A stretch of 64,000 bases of DNA, taken from the NCBI GenBank assembly GCA_963840565.1, contig CAWIZH010000003.1, positions 186,001-250,000 on the forward strand, in the 5' to 3' direction. A program made the translations under genes and the position numbers. This document shows, in pieces, positions 17,356-25,052 of the stretch; position 1 is the first letter of the stretch; every line of letters starts with the position of its first letter. The notes under the pieces were generated by a model, which was not told the origin of the DNA, ran no database searches, and saw nothing but the letters and a program-made list of their open reading frames with translations. This DNA comes from VRUE01 sp963840565. GTDB taxonomy: Bacteria; Actinomycetota; Thermoleophilia; Solirubrobacterales; 70-9.

Positions 17356-18264
17356 CTAGACTATGCCGAGCTCGGTGACGTCGAAGAGGCCGTCTTCGTT
17401 CGGTTCCAGCTCGACCAAGCGAGACTCACCACCACGGGCAGGTTCCAGCAGGTGGAAGCACACCCGTGCGTGGCGCCGGAGCCCAGGGAACCGGATGCGG
17501 ATCTGCGTGCGGACGAGGATCACCGAGCCAACCGGCGGGCGCGCCTCGCCGACTGCCTGCGCACGCCAGAGGCGGTGCGCCATCGCCCGAAGATGCCAGC
17601 CCATCGGCATGTCGAGGTAGGACCGGCCCTTCCGGGTCCAACAGGCAATGTCCGTCCCGTCCTCCTTGTCGCCACCACGGGGCACGGCGAAGCGGAGCGG
17701 CTTTTCCTCGGGCAGATAGCCAGCCGAGTAGAGGCCGGCCAAGCGCTTACGTTCCTCCCGGCGGTCCCAGCCGATATCGAGGCGGTCCGCTCCCCAGGCA
17801 CAGACTCCGAGCAGAGCGCCCACGGCGAGGATCGCCAGCGCCAAGAGGCTGGCTTCTTCGGGCCGGGCCGACCAGGATGAACTGGCGAGCACTGCCGCGA
17901 CGACGATGCCCGTGAGTGCCAGCGGCAGGATCATCAGCGCTCGCATCGGCGAGCCCGGCAGCCGGGCGAAAACGCTGACGAAGACGAGCAGGACGGCCGC
18001 GACCACAAGTGGCATCGCGGTCTGGGTTAGATCGTGGTTGCTGATCGCCGTGTTTTGGTGCAGAAGGGCGACGCTGAAGTAGGCAGTCGACCCGGCCGCC
18101 GTGAGCACAGCGACGATCGCGAACAGTTCGAACACTGCCAGCCCCGCCTTGCGCCGGCCGCCGAAGAAGAGGGCGAAGATCGTGCCGACGCCGAGCGCGC
18201 CCGCCAGAGGCACGAGCGCCTGCAGGGCGGCGCGATCGCCGGGGTTGAGGACCTGCTCTTTCAA
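17356..18264 (-). CDS. membrane protein with cytosolic C-terminal half, unknown function
   Basis: 302 residues. Residues about 15-160 contain five hydrophobic segments (for example LVPLAGALGVGTIFALFFGG and LAILAVGALLGVCAWGA). The remainder is soluble and rich in charged and aromatic residues (GWDRREERKRLAGLYSAGYL, ARVCFHLLEPARGG). No motif recognised. It lies directly upstream of the four-helix protein and may work with it. Confidence 0.65.
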   Translation of the reverse strand: MKEQVLNPGDRAALQALVPLAGALGVGTIFALFFGGRRKAGLAVFELFAIVAVLTAAGSTAYFSVALLHQNTAISNHDLTQTAMPLVVAAVLLVFVSVFARLPGSPMRALMILPLALTGIVVAAVLASSSWSARPEEASLLALAILAVGALLGVCAWGADRLDIGWDRREERKRLAGLYSAGYLPEEKPLRFAVPRGGDKEDGTDIACWTRKGRSYLDMPMGWHLRAMAHRLWRAQAVGEARPPVGSVILVRTQIRIRFPGLRRHARVCFHLLEPARGGESRLVELEPNEDGLFDVTELGIV

Positions 18265-18355
18265 CCTGCTTCCCTTCGCCGAAAGGCCCGGCAGCCCTGC
18301 CGGTGCCGAGCGCCGTAGCCTGGTCTCCTAAGCGCCAATCCCTTCAGGAGGAACC

Positions 18356-18733
18356 ATGACCATCTCCATCACCGGCGTCGACTTCGCCACCGTCTTCGTC
18401 ACCGACTATCCGGCCGCGATCGAGTTCTACTGCCAGACCCTCGGCCTCGACCACTCGGCCGACTACGGCAAAATCCCTGGCGGCGAGGTCGAGACCGGCA
18501 ACCTCACCCTGCAGGTACTGGATGCCGCCGCAATCGGCCGCGAGTTCCAGGCCAGCGGCCACCCGATCGCCTTCCACGTCGAAGACGTCGAGGCAACCCG
18601 CGCAGAGCTGGAGTCGAAGGGCATCACCTTCCTCGCCGAGACGATGGACAGCGGCGTCTGTCACATGGCCCACTTCACCGACCCCGACGGCAACGCCCTG
18701 ATGATCCACCACCGCTACGCGCCTCGCGACTAA
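18356..18733 (+). CDS. VOC (glyoxalase/bleomycin resistance) family protein
   Basis: 125 residues forming one VOC module: the N-terminal GVDFATVFVTDYPAAIEFYC half, the HPIAFHVEDVEATRAELESK half with metal-ligand-type His, and the closing HMAHFTDPDGNALMIHHRY. The family includes metal-dependent lyases, dioxygenases and binding proteins; the exact reaction is not inferable. ATG 18356 is preceded by AGGAGGAACC. The gene is convergent with, and overlaps by 4 nt, the epimerase gene. Confidence 0.85.
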   Translation: MTISITGVDFATVFVTDYPAAIEFYCQTLGLDHSADYGKIPGGEVETGNLTLQVLDAAAIGREFQASGHPIAFHVEDVEATRAELESKGITFLAETMDSGVCHMAHFTDPDGNALMIHHRYAPRD

Positions 18734-19668
18734 CCACTGGCGGCGATGCCCTGGCGCCAGCTCGGGTGATGCGGCTGCCAGCCCAGTTCGCGCTTTGCCT
18801 TCTCGTTTGAGGCACCCCTGATCTCGGTCATCATCACCGCCGCCGCCTCGCCGGCCAGCAGCCGCCCTGCCCAGCGCGGCACGTGGCGGGGCGGCTTGGC
18901 GCCGAGGGCGCTGGCCACGGCCGGCAGCCACTCGCGCACCGGGGCCGGCTCGTCGTCGACGACGTTGTAGATGCCGCGCCGCCCACGCTCGAGCGCAGCG
19001 ACGGTCGCCTCGGCGGCATCGGCGATGTGGACGAAGGACCAGATGCCGGCGCCGTCTCCGACGACCGGGAACTTGCCGCTGCGAATCATTTCGGTGCTTT
19101 CACCGCCGGGGGCTAGCGAGGTGTCGGGGCCGTAGAAGCCGCCGTAGCGGAGCACGATCCCGACCGTCCAATCGGCGCCCGTGACAGCGTCCTCGACGTG
19201 GCGAATCGCCTCCAGCGAGCGCCGCATCGAGGCGACCGGCTCGGTATCGAGCGGGTCCTCCTCCGTCTTCACCGGCCCGCCGCTGCGCGCATAGGGCCAG
19301 CCCGCGTAGCTCTGGGCGACGAAGCGCTGCACGCCGACCGCGCGGCCGGCCGAGAGCAGGTGGTCGGTCGCCTCGGTCCGCAGCCGGTTGGTCAGCTCGA
19401 AGTCGCGGTCGAAGTGACGCAGGCCCAGTGAGCCCGAGAGCGCCGTCAGCTCGTGCACGATCGCCTCCGGCTCCGCTTCCGCGACCGCGCGCGCCACCTG
19501 CTCGGCGTCGAGCGCGTCGGCGACGACCGGCTCCGCCCCGAGCGCCCGCACCAGCTTCGCCTTGCCGGCGCTGCGCGTCATCCCGACCACCTCGTGGCCG
19601 CCCGCCGCCAGTCGTGGCAGCAGTTGCCTGCCCATCGCGCCTCCAGCTCCAGCGACCAAGACCTTCAT
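18730..19668 (-). CDS. NAD-dependent epimerase/dehydratase (extended SDR), ECF41 partner
   Basis: 312 residues. It opens MKVLVAGAGGAMGRQLLPRL (G-x-x-G-x-x-G nucleotide fold). SYAGWPY near residue 140 occupies the catalytic loop position, and GFYGPDTSLAPGG plus IWSFVHIADAAEATVAALER follow extended-SDR order. I start at ATG 19668 behind AAAGGAGCA rather than at 19725. The neighbouring sigma factor is ECF41, whose known genomic partners are carboxymuconolactone decarboxylase, oxidoreductase or epimerase (COE) genes; a matching promoter lies upstream. Confidence 0.88.
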   Translation of the reverse strand: MKVLVAGAGGAMGRQLLPRLAAGGHEVVGMTRSAGKAKLVRALGAEPVVADALDAEQVARAVAEAEPEAIVHELTALSGSLGLRHFDRDFELTNRLRTEATDHLLSAGRAVGVQRFVAQSYAGWPYARSGGPVKTEEDPLDTEPVASMRRSLEAIRHVEDAVTGADWTVGIVLRYGGFYGPDTSLAPGGESTEMIRSGKFPVVGDGAGIWSFVHIADAAEATVAALERGRRGIYNVVDDEPAPVREWLPAVASALGAKPPRHVPRWAGRLLAGEAAAVMMTEIRGASNEKAKRELGWQPHHPSWRQGIAASG

Positions 19669-19698
19669 GACTGCTCCTTTCGTCGGTTCTACAGGTGG

Positions 19699-19724
19699 GA
19701 CGAAACGGAGCGCCACCTGTGACA
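19699..19724 (-). promoter_or_regulatory. ECF41-type promoter for the epimerase
   Basis: On the minus strand TGTCACA (19718-19724) is followed after exactly 15 nt by CGTC (19699-19702). This matches the published ECF41 -35/-10 pattern (TGTCACA and CGTC). It sits 31 nt upstream of the epimerase ATG and directly beside the gene for the ECF41 sigma factor. Sequence match is direct; regulation is inferred. Confidence 0.8.
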
Positions 19725-19772
19725 TGGAGGCGGCTTGATCAGAACGAGCACGGGTAGAGGAGGGAGAGCCCG

Positions 19773-20678
19773 ATGAGCGAACGCCGCACGTCCGAGACGA
19801 CCGAATTCGAGCAGTTGCGGAGGTTGACCTTCGCGATTGCCTACCGGATGACCGGCAGCGTCAACGACGCTGAGGAAATCGGCCAAGAGGCCTTCCTCCG
19901 CCTCGAGCGCGCCCGCCACGACGGCGAAGAGCTCGAGTCACCCAAGGCCTGGCTCTCGACCGTGACCACCCGCCTCGCGATCGACCACATGCGCTCCGCC
20001 CGCGCCCGCCGCGAGCAGTACGTCGGGCCGTGGCTACCGGAGCCGCTGCTCACCGATGACGCTCCAGGCCCAGCGGAACATGCCGAGGTGGCGGATTCCC
20101 TCTCCCAGGCCTTCCTCGTCCTGCTGGAGACCCTGACACCGGTGGAACGCGCGGTCTTCCTCCTCCGCGAGGTCTTCGGCTACGACTATCCGCAGATCGC
20201 CGAGGCGGTAGGCAAGCGGGAAGAGAACTGCCGCCAGATCGCAGCCCGAGCGCGAAAGCACGTGGAAGCAAGGCGGACTCGCTTCGACGCCGACGACCGC
20301 CGCCGCGAAGAGCTCCTCGAGCGCTTCCTAGAGGCCAGCGAAAGCGGCGACGCCGCCAGGCTGAAGACGATGCTGGCGGCCGACGCAGTCGTCTACAGCG
20401 ACGGCGGCGGCAAGATATCGGCAGCCCGCCGCCCCTCCGCCGGCGTAGACCGCATAGCCCGCTTCATGGTCAAAATCACCCGCAGCCGACTCGAACGAGG
20501 CGACTTCCGCCGCCGGCCCGCCACGGTCAACGGCCAGCCAGCCCAGCTCCTGATCACCCCCGACGGCACTGTCTCCGACGTCCTGATGCTCGACATCGCC
20601 GACGACGAAATCCAAGCGATTCGCATCGTCCGCAACCCCGACAAGCTGAGGCATCTGCAGGCCCTGAAGAACGCGTAG
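19773..20678 (+). CDS. ECF41-family sigma factor with SnoaL-like C-terminal domain (SigJ type)
   Basis: 301 residues. Region 2 is RLTFAIAYRMTGSVNDAEEI, region 4 is LVLLETLTPVERAVFLLREV with the HTH FGYDYPQIAEAVGKREENCR. A C-terminal extension of about 110 residues (from RREELLERFLEASESGDAARL) is SnoaL-like, as in ECF41/SigJ. In that group the extension acts in cis as both activator and inhibitor of the sigma factor instead of a separate anti-sigma. Divergent from its likely target, the epimerase. ATG preceded by GAGGGAG. Confidence 0.9.
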   Translation: MSERRTSETTEFEQLRRLTFAIAYRMTGSVNDAEEIGQEAFLRLERARHDGEELESPKAWLSTVTTRLAIDHMRSARARREQYVGPWLPEPLLTDDAPGPAEHAEVADSLSQAFLVLLETLTPVERAVFLLREVFGYDYPQIAEAVGKREENCRQIAARARKHVEARRTRFDADDRRREELLERFLEASESGDAARLKTMLAADAVVYSDGGGKISAARRPSAGVDRIARFMVKITRSRLERGDFRRRPATVNGQPAQLLITPDGTVSDVLMLDIADDEIQAIRIVRNPDKLRHLQALKNA

Positions 20679-20690
20679 TATTCTTTACCA

Positions 20691-20930
20691 ATGACCGAGA
20701 AGGTAAAGAACCAAACCAAGGTGTCCAGCAAGCACCAGGTGACGATACCCGTAGCCCCTTTTCGCAAAGCAGGGTTCGAGCCCGGCGACCTTTTGAAGGT
20801 CGAAGCCGAAGGAGCCGGCCGAGTCGTCCTGACACGAGTGGATGAGCTGGTCGATCGCTACTCCGGCTGCCTCAACACCGGCGGCGACCTAGGCGAGCGA
20901 GTGCAAGGACTGCGCGAGGAGTGGCGGTAG
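20691..20930 (+). CDS. AbrB/SpoVT-type antitoxin (VapB-like)
   Basis: 79 residues. The N-terminal TKVSSKHQVTIPVAPFRKAG and FEPGDLLKVEAEGAGRVVLT form a swapped-hairpin DNA-binding domain, followed by a short C-terminal toxin-binding tail. It should neutralise the PIN-domain RNase encoded next and autorepress the operon. The reading frame overlaps the toxin by 10 nt. Confidence 0.85.
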   Translation: MTEKVKNQTKVSSKHQVTIPVAPFRKAGFEPGDLLKVEAEGAGRVVLTRVDELVDRYSGCLNTGGDLGERVQGLREEWR

Positions 20931-21325
20931 TTCTCGACTCCGACGCGGTCGTCGGCTTCCTCGACCGCAACGATGCGCTCCACGACGCAGCGGACGCAGC
21001 AATCCGTGATCTCATCGGCAAGGAACGACTGCTCGTCTCGGTCGTGACCTACGCAGAGGTTCTAACCGGCGCCCGCCTGGGCCACCACGACGAACACCAG
21101 GTCAAGGGCTTCTTCAGCGACCTGATCTCAGAAGTTCTGCCGATCGATGTGGAGGTAGCCGACATGGCAGCCGACCTTCGCTCACGCCGCAAATCACTAC
21201 GAATGCCCGATGCCATGATCCTGGCGACGGCGGAGATCCAGCCAGAAGTCGGCTTGATCGTGACCGGAGATACTCAGGTGGCCAAAGTCACCGGACTCAG
21301 CAGCAAAGTGCAGCTGCTGAACTAG
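20921..21325 (+). CDS. PIN-domain ribonuclease toxin (VapC-like)
   Basis: 134 residues. PIN acidic residues are visible in VVLDSDAVVGFLD near residue 5, SVVTYAEVLTGAR near 45, RMPDAMILATAE near 97 and VTGDTQVAKV near 117, so the Mg2+ site is complete. VapC toxins cleave specific RNAs, often tRNA. GTG 20921 overlaps the antitoxin stop, typical of a coupled toxin-antitoxin operon. Confidence 0.88.
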   Translation: MAVVLDSDAVVGFLDRNDALHDAADAAIRDLIGKERLLVSVVTYAEVLTGARLGHHDEHQVKGFFSDLISEVLPIDVEVADMAADLRSRRKSLRMPDAMILATAEIQPEVGLIVTGDTQVAKVTGLSSKVQLLN

Positions 21326-21392
21326 CAGAGCTGCCGGTTCGGGCTCATAACCCGGTGACTATCCGGATGAAACCAGAAGGTTGCTATCCCCT

Positions 21393-21986
21393 CTAAAAGC
21401 GCGACGCTTTGGTCGTCTCCTCGCGGCGAGCCACCACCCAATGCCTCATTGATTCAAATCGAATTCGAATTCCTCTCCGGCGATCGTAGAGCCAGTCGCT
21501 TTCATCCCACTCTTCCATCAGGGTTGCCACAAAAATGGAGGGAAGGATTAGGACAACCGCCACTGGGAGCCAGGCGATTCCGATCAGCAAGCGCCAGAGG
21601 TTTCCCGCTCGAACCAGGAGTGCCATTCCCAGAAGCGGAAGAACCAGCCGAAGGGGCGCGAGAGCCCGCCGCTCGCATCGCAGGTCAGCTTCGAGCTCGG
21701 CGATTGCTGCGTCGGGATCGGGCCAGGGCCGCAACGTCCAGGAAACCGGAAAGAAAGCAAAGAAGATACGACGCAGATCGAGCTTGGCCACCCGATTCGG
21801 AGCGATGGCCCGGGCGGCAAGGGCCATGCACTGTGCCGCCCGGAAAGTCGCCGGCTGCGTAGGGGGCAGTAGCCAGGCCGCTGTCCGTTCGGCGAGTAGG
21901 TCGCGGATCGCCTTGAGCAGGCCGAAAAAAATCCACAGCAGAACCCATCCTGCGACAACCGCAGCAGTGAGCGCTCCCTCCCTCAT
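21393..21986 (-). CDS. membrane protein coupled to PadR regulator, unknown function
   Basis: 197 residues when started at ATG 21986, which overlaps the PadR stop as ATGA. Hydrophobic segments lie near residues 8-27 (ALTAAVVAGWVLLWIFFGLL) and 115-165 (LAPLRLVLPLLGMALLVRAG, LPVAVVLILPSIFVATL). A hydrophilic region separates them. I recognise no family. PadR operons often encode membrane proteins whose expression PadR represses, so this is the likely target. Confidence 0.7.
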   Translation of the reverse strand: MREGALTAAVVAGWVLLWIFFGLLKAIRDLLAERTAAWLLPPTQPATFRAAQCMALAARAIAPNRVAKLDLRRIFFAFFPVSWTLRPWPDPDAAIAELEADLRCERRALAPLRLVLPLLGMALLVRAGNLWRLLIGIAWLPVAVVLILPSIFVATLMEEWDESDWLYDRRRGIRIRFESMRHWVVARREETTKASRF

Positions 21987-22315
21987 GCCGGCAGCGTTCC
22001 CCCGATGCGAGACCTCCGCGACGAAGTCCGTGCGGCGTGCCACTCCGCCAAGAGGCCTTGAGCCTCATCCGTCCCCCGCAGTGTGTACAGCCGCCGCGGT
22101 CGACGTCCTTCATCGACGGCGCCCTGAAGATCCTCCCAGGCGGAAACCAGAATCTCGCGGCTCTCAAGTCGGCGCAAGATGGGATATAGCGAGCCCGATT
22201 TGAGTTCGGTCTCAATGACTATCTCCCGGCCGTAACGCTCCTTTCCGGGGTCAGCGAGAAAGCAGGCGAGAACTGTCGCCGTCTCATCGCTGATGCGCCT
22301 CCTCCGTCTGGCCAC
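21983..22315 (-). CDS. PadR family transcriptional regulator
   Basis: 110 residues. The winged helix reads TATVLACFLADPGKERYGRE and ELKSGSLYPILRRLESREIL, the standard PadR recognition helix and wing, then RRPRRLYTLRGTDEAQGLLAE. Just upstream, AGCATTAGTGCT (about 22337) is a short dyad that could be its operator. Next gene downstream is a coupled membrane protein. Confidence 0.88.
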   Translation of the reverse strand: MARRRRRISDETATVLACFLADPGKERYGREIVIETELKSGSLYPILRRLESREILVSAWEDLQGAVDEGRRPRRLYTLRGTDEAQGLLAEWHAARTSSRRSRIGGTLPA

Positions 22316-22422
22316 CGCATAAATCTACCATGTAAGCATTAGTGCTAAGAGCACGGATCCGGAGGATTGGCCTCACTTGCTGGGGTTTGGTGCCCAAATT
22401 GGTACCCACGGTGATGAGCGAT

Positions 22423-22827
22423 CTACGAGGCGATCCCGCCAACATCTCGCGAATCCCATCCTGGTGTTCGGGCCCCGCCGGGCATTTCGTCGATCCTCTC
22501 GACCAGCACCTCGTAGTCGACCAGTCGGAGGCGCAGCATCTCGCGTGCGTAGTCCCAATCGCGCGCCCTGCCCGCCGCACACTTGGCGAGCACTAGGTCG
22601 TGGAGCTCCAGGCACAGAGCGATGGGATCGGCCTTCTGGCCGGGCCGAGGCGGCACCTTGACCCTGATCAGGCGATCGCGCCAGCCCGCTGGACCCTTCA
22701 TCGTCTCCGGACCAACCCCGTGGGCGTAATAGCCGTATAGGCCCTGGAAGGAGGAGCCCTCGCCGAGCGCCGCTTCGATCTCAATCGCTTTCTCGGGATC
22801 GCCCCGCGGGTAGACGTCGACCTCCAT
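22423..22827 (-). pseudogene. C-terminal remnant of a DUF6036-type nucleotidyltransferase
   Basis: The frame reads MEVDVYPRGDPEKAIEIEAA, YGYYAHGVGPETMKGPAGWR and LCLELHDLVLAKCAAGRARD, matching the second half of DUF6036 nucleotidyltransferase-like proteins. The N-terminal half that should carry the GS-type active site is absent: the DNA upstream is already the HTH gene's end. The last residues also look frameshifted, because the next frame offers PEHQDGIREMLAGS. I infer a decayed partner of the upstream HTH gene. Confidence 0.6.
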
Positions 22828-22845
22828 CGACTTTGCGCATTGGCG

Positions 22846-23538
22846 CTACCGGACCTCTTCGAGGATCCGGCGGCGCTCGGCCTCGCTGAGCAGTCCGGCG
22901 AAGGGAGAGTTCTGACGCAGGTCGCGCCCGCGAGCATCGTCGGCGCTGATCAGCCGGCGGATCTCGGGCACGGGCTGGGCCAGAACCTGCTCCCACTGCA
23001 GGGCATAGCGGGTGTCGATCCTGCCCTCCTCCTGCCAGCGACTGATCTTGCGGGCCGCCTCATCGACTATCGGGCGCCGCAGGCGCGGTGCCAGAGCCCG
23101 GTGGTAGGCAAGACCGCGCAGCTCGGAGCGGCGATGGGGGTCGGTGTCCTCATCGATCTCAAGACCGCGCGCCGGTCGCATCCGCTCGGCCCGCTTGCGG
23201 CTCTTGAGGAGCGGCGGCTCGAGGACGTGACGGCGGCGGGCGCCCCGGCGGCGCTCCTCGCTGACCTGTTCGTGGAGATCGAGCAGGGCCGGAACCGGGA
23301 CCTCCTTGCGCCCGCGCTCGGAGATCACCACGGGCACGTCCCCCGCGTTGATCCAGTTATTGAGCGCGGTGTGGCTCACCCCGAGCAGATTCGAGGCGAG
23401 ATTTCGCGAGACGGTGCCGCCGATCGAGTCTTCGAGGTCGTGACGAACGGCGGCGACCTCGGGGTTGGGAGAGCTGCGCTCGGCCCTGCGCAGGCGGGCG
23501 ATGTTCCCGAAGATCCTGGTGCGCTCGGCGGGTCCCAT
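22846..23538 (-). CDS. HTH DNA-binding protein paired with nucleotidyltransferase remnant
   Basis: 230 residues. The sequence GGTVSRNLASNLLGVSHTAL and NNWINAGDVPVVISERGRKE near residues 40-80 is a MerR/Xre-like helix-turn-helix with wing. The remainder is helical, rich in Arg and Glu. Similar HTH proteins precede DUF6036 nucleotidyltransferases in actinomycetes, resembling toxin-antitoxin or defence pairs. Here the partner is truncated. Repeats of GCAA elements upstream may be its operator. Confidence 0.65.
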   Translation of the reverse strand: MGPAERTRIFGNIARLRRAERSSPNPEVAAVRHDLEDSIGGTVSRNLASNLLGVSHTALNNWINAGDVPVVISERGRKEVPVPALLDLHEQVSEERRRGARRRHVLEPPLLKSRKRAERMRPARGLEIDEDTDPHRRSELRGLAYHRALAPRLRRPIVDEAARKISRWQEEGRIDTRYALQWEQVLAQPVPEIRRLISADDARGRDLRQNSPFAGLLSEAERRRILEEVR

Positions 23539-23743
23539 CCAGCAACTTTAGCAATGACTTTCAATCTTTTGCAATTTCTAGCAACTTTGAACCTCGCTCT
23601 ATAATTGCAATAACTAGATATTTACTGCAATCTTTACGCCTGGAGAAATCCCTCTAAGAGGCAATCCTAATAGCTACCTCGCTGCCTGAACTCTCATCGC
23701 GGTGAGGCCAATCCCTGCCGCTGCGGAGCCGCAGCGCGCTCCG
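23539..23743. promoter_or_regulatory. AT-rich region with repeated AGCAACTTT and TGCAAT boxes
   Basis: 205 bp without a gene. AGCAACTTT occurs at 23541 and 23580 (39 bp apart), and TTGCAAT-like boxes at about 23570, 23606 and 23627. They sit directly upstream of the HTH gene on the minus strand, suggesting multiple protein-binding sites. The base composition is much lower in GC than in its neighbours, fitting acquired DNA. Confidence 0.45.
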
Positions 23744-24118
23744 CTACCCGGACTGGCCTTCCTGAGCCGCCTGCTCCTTAACGCGGCGGGCAGCCTTTGC
23801 GTAGGCAATCATCCGGTCGCGACGACCAATCGCCAGCACCACACTCGTCGCCGGTGCGCCGTCTGTCGGCTCGTTGCGATAGACGAAGCGGTAGCGCGGC
23901 TTGCCCCGCCAGTCCGGCTCGTCGAAGCGGATCTTGCGACAGCCTTTCAGCACGCGGGGAGGCTTGTCCCCCATCAGCTCGCCGTAATGGGGGTTGCCGT
24001 GAAGCTTGACCACGATGCGGGCGACCTGACGCTTCAGGACTTCATCGAACTGGTTGGCGTCGATCGTGGCCTCGGCCAGGGCTTCGACCTTGTGCTTAGC
24101 CTCCGGGGAGCTGCCCAA
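23744..24118 (-). CDS. RelE/ParE-like toxin candidate
   Basis: 124 residues. KLHGNPHYGELMGDKPPRVL followed by KIRFDEPDWRGKPRYRFVYR and VVLAIGRRDRMIAYAKAARR follows the beta-sheet and terminal helix pattern of RelE-type mRNA interferases or Txe/HigB relatives. It overlaps the upstream antitoxin-like gene by 23 nt with a TTG start at 24118. Assignment rests on pattern and gene pairing, not on certain catalytic residues. Confidence 0.65.
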   Translation of the reverse strand: MGSSPEAKHKVEALAEATIDANQFDEVLKRQVARIVVKLHGNPHYGELMGDKPPRVLKGCRKIRFDEPDWRGKPRYRFVYRNEPTDGAPATSVVLAIGRRDRMIAYAKAARRVKEQAAQEGQSG

Positions 24119-24452
24119 CGAACTCCCCCATCCCGATCTCCGTGAGGAAATCGCCGGCGCTCAACCGCTCGCCATCGCTCTTCGCGAGGCGCTCCTGCAG
24201 GAATAGCGCCAAGCCGGCGTTCTCCAACTCCTCCTCCAGCTCTTCGATCCTCTCCTTGGCGGCGACCAGGTCCACCGTGGGAACCAGCGACGCCGATCCC
24301 TCCTGACCCCGCGTAACGATCTGGACCACGTTGCTCTCCAGGTCAGGGGAGGGCTTGCGCCGCGAGGACGCCCTCTTGACGAGCTGCGGCAAGTTCCGTC
24401 GCGCCTCACTTGTGCCAAGCGCTACCGGCTTCTTGTCCCTGGCTGCTGCCAT
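24096..24452 (-). CDS. Phd/YefM-like antitoxin candidate
   Basis: 118 residues. The N-terminal ALGTSEARRNLPQLVKRASS resembles the Phd/YefM DNA-binding module, and the strand VVQIVTRGQEGSASLVPTVD fits its beta-hairpin. A coiled-coil stretch (AAKERIEELEEELENAGLAL) and a C-terminal tail suited to toxin binding follow. Immediately upstream of, and overlapping, the RelE-like gene. A second toxin-antitoxin locus within 3.5 kb of VapBC. Confidence 0.62.
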   Translation of the reverse strand: MAAARDKKPVALGTSEARRNLPQLVKRASSRRKPSPDLESNVVQIVTRGQEGSASLVPTVDLVAAKERIEELEEELENAGLALFLQERLAKSDGERLSAGDFLTEIGMGEFVGQLPGG

Positions 24453-24566
24453 GCCACAAGCGTACCACTAGTTGTACAAGTCCTGGAACGTTTGTACGAC
24501 GTCGACCTATTGGGGGGGGAATCGCGGTCATCCGAGCCTTAACGAAGAAACGACCGAGGGGAAGAC

Positions 24567-24914
24567 ATGGCCTGGACGAGCGGCGACTTCGATGGACGAC
24601 TGACCGCGAGAGCAGCGGTCGCCTTTGTTTTTGGCGAGAAGACCGCGCAGCGGCACCTGCTCGACGCGGTCAGAGACCGAGACGTCGTCTACGCCGCTGT
24701 GAGATGCGGAGGCACAAAGAAGGTCTGGGGCATCGTCCTCATCATCAAGCGCGAAGGGAAACGCCTTCACGTCAAGCGGATCAGCGAGGACATGGGTCCA
24801 TATGACGATCGCTGCCCGTTGAGGATCCTCGACCTGCTCAGCGAGACGAGCAACGAGATGGCGCGCGACTGGCGCGCTCGCTGCCGGGCTCGAGGCGAGC
24901 CGATCGCGATCTGA
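24567..24914 (+). CDS. DUF6927-like protein
   Basis: 115 residues. YAAVRCGGTKKVWGIVLIIK in the middle and the C-terminal KRISEDMGPYDDRCPLRILD plus RDWRARCRARG match what I remember of DUF6927, a family often found on mobile or accessory DNA; its function is unknown. ATG 24567 has GAGGGGAAGAC upstream. It lies between the toxin-antitoxin pair and tRNA-Asp, an accessory-looking setting. Confidence 0.6.
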   Translation: MAWTSGDFDGRLTARAAVAFVFGEKTAQRHLLDAVRDRDVVYAAVRCGGTKKVWGIVLIIKREGKRLHVKRISEDMGPYDDRCPLRILDLLSETSNEMARDWRARCRARGEPIAI

Positions 24915-24942
24915 AGCGGCGCGCGCGACAACGCAGGGACAA

Positions 24943-25016
<74 letters not shown>

Positions 25017-25052
25017 GGGAGACAGGCGACTGGCGCCCGGGCGGGCATTATC

